Origin: Vitreoscilla sp.
Lineage (GTDB): Bacteria > Pseudomonadota > Gammaproteobacteria > Burkholderiales > Burkholderiaceae
Length of the DNA: 9,852 bases
Reading direction: 5' to 3'
Assembly (NCBI GenBank): GCA_014378125.1
Contig: JACMOG010000003.1
Location: forward strand, 1 to 9,852
Shown: positions 7,796 through 9,852 of the stretch, piece by piece
How the letters are laid out: the number at the start of each line of letters is the position of its first letter
How positions within the stretch are numbered: position 1 is the first letter of the stretch
Notes under the pieces: model-generated
Seen by the model: only the letters and a program-made list of their open reading frames with translations
What the model was told of the DNA's origin: nothing
Databases searched by the model: none
Translations under genes and position numbers: made by a program

Positions 7796-7819
7796 AGCCA
7801 TTCACCCCCGGTGGGTCAA
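7791..7819 (-). promoter_or_regulatory. Promoter of the mraZ/dcw operon
   Basis: On the minus strand TTGACC (7814-7819, five of six matches to the sigma-70 -35 consensus) is followed after exactly 17 bases by TAAAGT (7791-7796, four of six for -10). Transcription would start near 7784, leaving a leader of about 20 bases before the mraZ GTG. The -10 box contains the first MraZ box. Confidence 0.7.
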
Positions 7820-8144
7820 CGCGTCAGGCGCCGAAAAAATGAATCAAATCAAGCACTTAGATCACGTTCTGCAAGCGAATGTCGTTCTAAATTAAGGACT
7901 TGCGAGTGGCTATGAAAGTGAAGTGTCAGCATGCTTCACCTGCACTCATTCGTGGGGGATTTCCCGCATTCGGGCTATTGCCGAGCGAAATTCGGCCGAT
8001 AGGCGCTCCGGCCGAGTTGGCTGCGCCAATTCGCTAGCGGCGACGTTAGCCGGGCAAAGGCTCACTGAGTGAGCCTTTGCCACGCGTGCCAGCGATATTC
8101 TCTGGTCTAGCAGGAGGGGCCAGCCGATGGCCTGATGACATGGG
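7820..8144. other. Intergenic stretch without a convincing gene; clustered short inverted repeats
   Basis: This region separates the divergent mra and hip promoters. No ORF with recognisable homology is present. An open frame on the minus strand (8281-7946) has no good start signal and runs through the hip operators. From 7980 to 8081 short inverted repeats follow one another: GCCGA/TCGGC (7980-7984 with 7992-7996), TTGGC/GCCAA (8017-8021 with 8025-8029), GCTA/TAGC nearby, and the 13-bp hairpin at 8053-8081. The composition is less GC-rich than the flanking genes around 7830-7935. It could hold a structured RNA or the remains of a gene or palindromic element; the sequence alone does not decide. 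Confidence 0.5.
8053..8081. repeat. Perfect 13-bp inverted repeat (hairpin, 3-base loop)
   Basis: GGCAAAGGCTCAC (8053-8065) and its exact reverse complement (8069-8081) flank a TGA loop. Neither side is followed by a T-run, so it is a poor fit to a rho-independent terminator, although A3 and T3 flank the GC-rich core of the stem. No identified gene ends beside it. It may be a terminator left from a lost gene, a palindromic repeat unit, or part of a structured RNA. Confidence 0.7.
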
Positions 8145-8263
8145 TGCTCGTCAAATCGAGGGCAATGAGTTCTGCACTCGATTTCACGATCATTCTTGTG
8201 CGAAACGTTGGTTTTCTCTAAGATGCTCGTAAAATCGATCTTACGTTGGATAAACCTCGATTT
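8145..8263. promoter_or_regulatory. Duplicated hip operator module (four AAATCGA half-sites)
   Basis: Two 40-bp modules, 8145-8184 and 8224-8263, share both ends but not the middle. Each begins TGCTCGT, one differing base, then AAATCGA (8153-8159; 8232-8238), and each ends CTCGATTT (8177-8184; 8256-8263), the inverse of the first half-site. Half-site centres are 24 bp apart in both modules and the modules are offset by 79 bp. The second module also contains a near-perfect 18-bp palindrome (8228-8245, 16 of 18 positions symmetric, centre ATCGAT) and covers the -10 region. HipB-family antitoxins bind several palindromic operators upstream of their own gene, so these are the likely HipB sites. 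Confidence 0.6.
8208..8235 (+). promoter_or_regulatory. Probable hipBA promoter
   Basis: TTGGTT (8208-8213) and TAAAAT (8230-8235, one mismatch to TATAAT) are separated by 16 bases. Transcription would start near 8242, about 29 bases before the hipB ATG. An overlapping alternative is TTGTGC (8196-8201), 17 bases, TAAGAT (8219-8224). Either -10 box lies in or beside the second operator module, consistent with repression by HipB. Confidence 0.5.
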
Positions 8264-8270
8264 TTCGAAC

Positions 8271-8612
8271 ATGAAAATCAATCAGTCCGCCGTGCTTTCC
8301 CCTGGTCAGCTCGACGAGTGCGCTCGCATCGGTCAATTGCTCGCCCGGCTGCGCTTGGCGCGCAAGGTGAAGCAGTCCGACGCCGCAGTGCGAGCCGGAT
8401 TGTCCCGCAACACGGTCTACCGCCTTGAAAAGGGAGACCCCGGACTCGCGCTTGGGCAGGTGTTGCGCTACCTCGCGGCGATCGCGCCAGGCAGCACGGT
8501 CCTGGACCTATTGTCTGAAAAGGACCCTGCCCTGGCGGCACTCGATGCGCGCGAAAAAACCAGTCGAGTCCGTGACCTGACTGCGGCCGAACGACAAGAA
8601 CTCGACTTCTGA
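8271..8612 (+). CDS. hipB: HipB-type antitoxin, XRE-family transcriptional regulator
   Basis: A 113-aa helix-turn-helix protein expected to neutralise the HipA kinase and, as a dimer, repress its own promoter. The XRE/HTH_3 domain spans about residues 16-75. The HTH core begins at Gln35 (QSDAAVRAGLS) and the recognition helix is SRNTVYRLEKGDP (45-57). The acidic-basic C terminus ending AAERQELDF (105-113) is typical of HipB-like antitoxins and indicates a full-length protein. The ATG at 8271 is chosen from homology and from the position of the promoter; in-frame TTG 8196 and ATG 8223 lie upstream or within the promoter. No Shine-Dalgarno sequence is visible. The stop codon is followed at once by the truncated hipA. 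Confidence 0.88.
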   Translation: MKINQSAVLSPGQLDECARIGQLLARLRLARKVKQSDAAVRAGLSRNTVYRLEKGDPGLALGQVLRYLAAIAPGSTVLDLLSEKDPALAALDAREKTSRVRDLTAAERQELDF

Positions 8613-9780
8613 GGTACGTCCGGAAGACGTCATCGGCAAGCGACTGCTGCCGGTCAACCAACTACCGCTCTTCGGAGGACTCCGCGACGCCGCGCCGGAC
8701 TCCTGGGGACGCCGCGTCATCGAGGCCAAGCTCAAGGTGCCGGCCAACAGCCTGCCAGAGTCCCAGTACCTGCTGCACGCCGGCAGTGACCGCGTGGGTG
8801 CGCTCGACGTCCGTCCGACCATCAACGACGGCCCGGGCCACGGCCCCCATGTTTCACACGACCTGGCGCACCTCCTGGAGGCCGCCGACCGCATCGAAGA
8901 AGGTCAACCGGTGCCTGCGCATCTCGAAGCCATATTCATCGACGGAACCGCGCTCGGGGGCTCCAGGCCGAAGGCGTCCGTGCGCGATGAACGAGGCATC
9001 CTGTGGCTGGCCAAGTTCTCCAGCCGAAAGGACGGCTTCGACATCCCCGGCGTCGAGTGTGCCGCACTGCGGATGGCCGCTGAAGCAGGCTTGCACGTTC
9101 CCGCGCTGGAGATGCGCACCCTCGGCGACCGCAAGGTCATGCTCATTCGTCGCTTCGACCGCTACTGGTGCGCACCGACCGGCGTGGTCGGCGATGCTGA
9201 CGACCTGTTTCTGACGCAACCTGGCGATGGTCGGGTCGAACACCGATTGGCGTTCGTCAGCGGATTGACCATGGTCGCTTGCGATGAAACCGAGTCGCGC
9301 ACCAAGGCGTACACCGACCTGGCACAGGCGGTGCGCTCGCACTGCCATCCGAGCGTCATCCGCGCGAACAATGCGGAGCTCTTCAAGCGCATGATCTACA
9401 ACATCCTGGTCAGCAACGACGACGACCACTTGCGCAATCACGGCTTCCTGTGGGACCCCCGGTTACCCGGCTGGCGGCTGAGCCCCCTGTACGACGTCTT
9501 GCCGCGCGCAAGCCATGCCACCGACCGCTACCTGCACCTGGGCGTCGGCCCACAGGGGCGGCTGGCAACCCTCGACAACGCGCTAGCCGCACACGGCATG
9601 TTCACCCTCTCGAAGGCAGACGCCGCGCAGCTGATCTCCGACGTCTGGAAGACGGTGCGCGAGTGGAAGGTAGGCTTCGAACGATTCGATGTGTCGAGCG
9701 AGGAAATCGCCAAGATCGCACCGGCGTTTCGACATATCGACGACGTGTCCACGCCTGAGCTGCGCAAGCTGCTGCCGTAG
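8611..9780 (+). pseudogene. hipA: HipA-family serine/threonine kinase toxin, 5'-truncated
   Basis: HipA kinases halt growth by phosphorylating targets such as glutamyl-tRNA synthetase in E. coli. Family-like sequence begins right after the hipB stop: LFGGLRDAAPDSWGRRVIE (codons 8668-8724) matches the end of the N-terminal subdomain. The roughly 45-70 residues normally before it are absent, and no ATG, GTG or TTG exists in frame from the upstream stop (8578) until GTG 8737. The only usable start, GTG 8737, would give a 347-aa protein. Numbered from that GTG, the kinase core is complete: GTALGGSRPKA loop (70-80), ATP-site lysine in WLAKF (Lys93), catalytic NDDDHLRNHGF (227-237) and metal-binding LSPLYDV (Asp253). 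Probably a pseudogene formed by an in-operon deletion, although a shortened product, as in HipT-like kinases, cannot be excluded. Confidence 0.75.
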
Positions 9781-9826
9781 GCCTTGCGCCACCTATACGA
9801 CTCGACCAGAGACGCGCCAAAGAAAT

Positions 9827-9848
9827 GGGGGCGGCTCCCACCGCCCCC
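9827..9848 (-). terminator. GC-rich hairpin, possible terminator of a leftward gene beyond the window
   Basis: GGGGGCGG (9827-9834) pairs with CCGCCCCC (9841-9848) around a six-base loop. On the minus strand the stem is followed by ATTTCTTT, a moderate T-tract, so it could terminate a minus-strand gene lying to the right. It may also serve hipA on the plus strand, but the bases after the stem on that side are cut off by the window end. Confidence 0.5.
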
Positions 9849-9852
9849 CAAG

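Noticed and set aside
7763..7801. ATG at 7801 as the mraZ start (13 extra residues)
   Set aside because: It lies upstream of the predicted transcription start and between the -35 and -10 boxes, and the extra residues are not part of the family.
8145..8263. Repeats before hipB as a CRISPR array or att sites
   Set aside because: Only two modules with inverted, not uniform direct, repeats; no cas genes, no integrase and no flanking tRNA gene in the window.
8196..8270. TTG 8196 or ATG 8223 as an upstream start for hipB
   Set aside because: Both fall within or before the predicted promoter, and the HipB family sequence begins at the ATG 8271 region.
7946..8281. 111-codon open frame on the minus strand before mraZ
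   Set aside because: No recognisable homology, no convincing start signal, and it overlaps the hip operators and the hipB start. Kept only as a possible remnant in the intergenic description.
8604..8613. +1 programmed frameshift fusing HipB to HipA at the hipB stop
   Set aside because: The frames would join by skipping one base, but TTC-T offers no re-pairing for the P-site tRNA as in the prfB site, no upstream Shine-Dalgarno-like stimulator is clear, and the missing HipA N-terminal part would still be absent.

Overview
The window looks like a chromosomal segment of a GC-rich betaproteobacterium. The protein wording of MraY, MurF and FtsI, including the long MraY periplasmic/linker segment, fits Burkholderiales, probably near Comamonadaceae or the Rubrivivax/Ramlibacter-type lineages. 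This placement comes from recalled family patterns, not from a search.

Left to centre (21-7762, all on the minus strand, so read right to left) is the start of the division and cell wall (dcw) cluster in classical order: mraZ, rsmH, ftsL, ftsI, murE, murF, mraY. Genes are packed with 4-base overlaps (ftsL/ftsI, murE/murF), an 11-base overlap (murF/mraY) and gaps of 3-5 bases, so it reads as one operon. The exception is a 58-base gap between rsmH and ftsL. It is exactly bridged by a 21-codon ORF that overlaps both neighbours by ATGA. The operon promoter (TTGACC-N17-TAAAGT) lies just upstream of mraZ and overlaps a four-unit, 10-bp-phased array of NNNGTG boxes, the expected MraZ autoregulatory operator. 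murD is presumably the next gene beyond the left edge. Together these genes supply septal transpeptidase (FtsI) and its divisome partner (FtsL), the last cytoplasmic steps of lipid I synthesis (MurE, MurF, MraY), 16S rRNA methylation (RsmH) and the regulator MraZ.

Between 7820 and 8144 there is no convincing gene. The stretch holds several short inverted repeats and one perfect 13-bp hairpin. From 8145 rightwards, divergent from the dcw operon, is a hipBA-type toxin-antitoxin locus. It has a duplicated operator module (two inverted AAATCGA pairs, each with exactly 24 bp centre to centre), a promoter embedded in it, an intact hipB, and a hipA whose kinase core is intact but whose 5' end is missing right after the hipB stop codon. 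A GC-rich hairpin closes the window.

Main oddities: a valine at the usually invariant second Asp of the MraY TDGLDGLA motif; Glu in place of Ala in the MurE DYAHTPD motif; the coupled mini-ORF before ftsL; the repeated hip operator module; and the truncated hipA.
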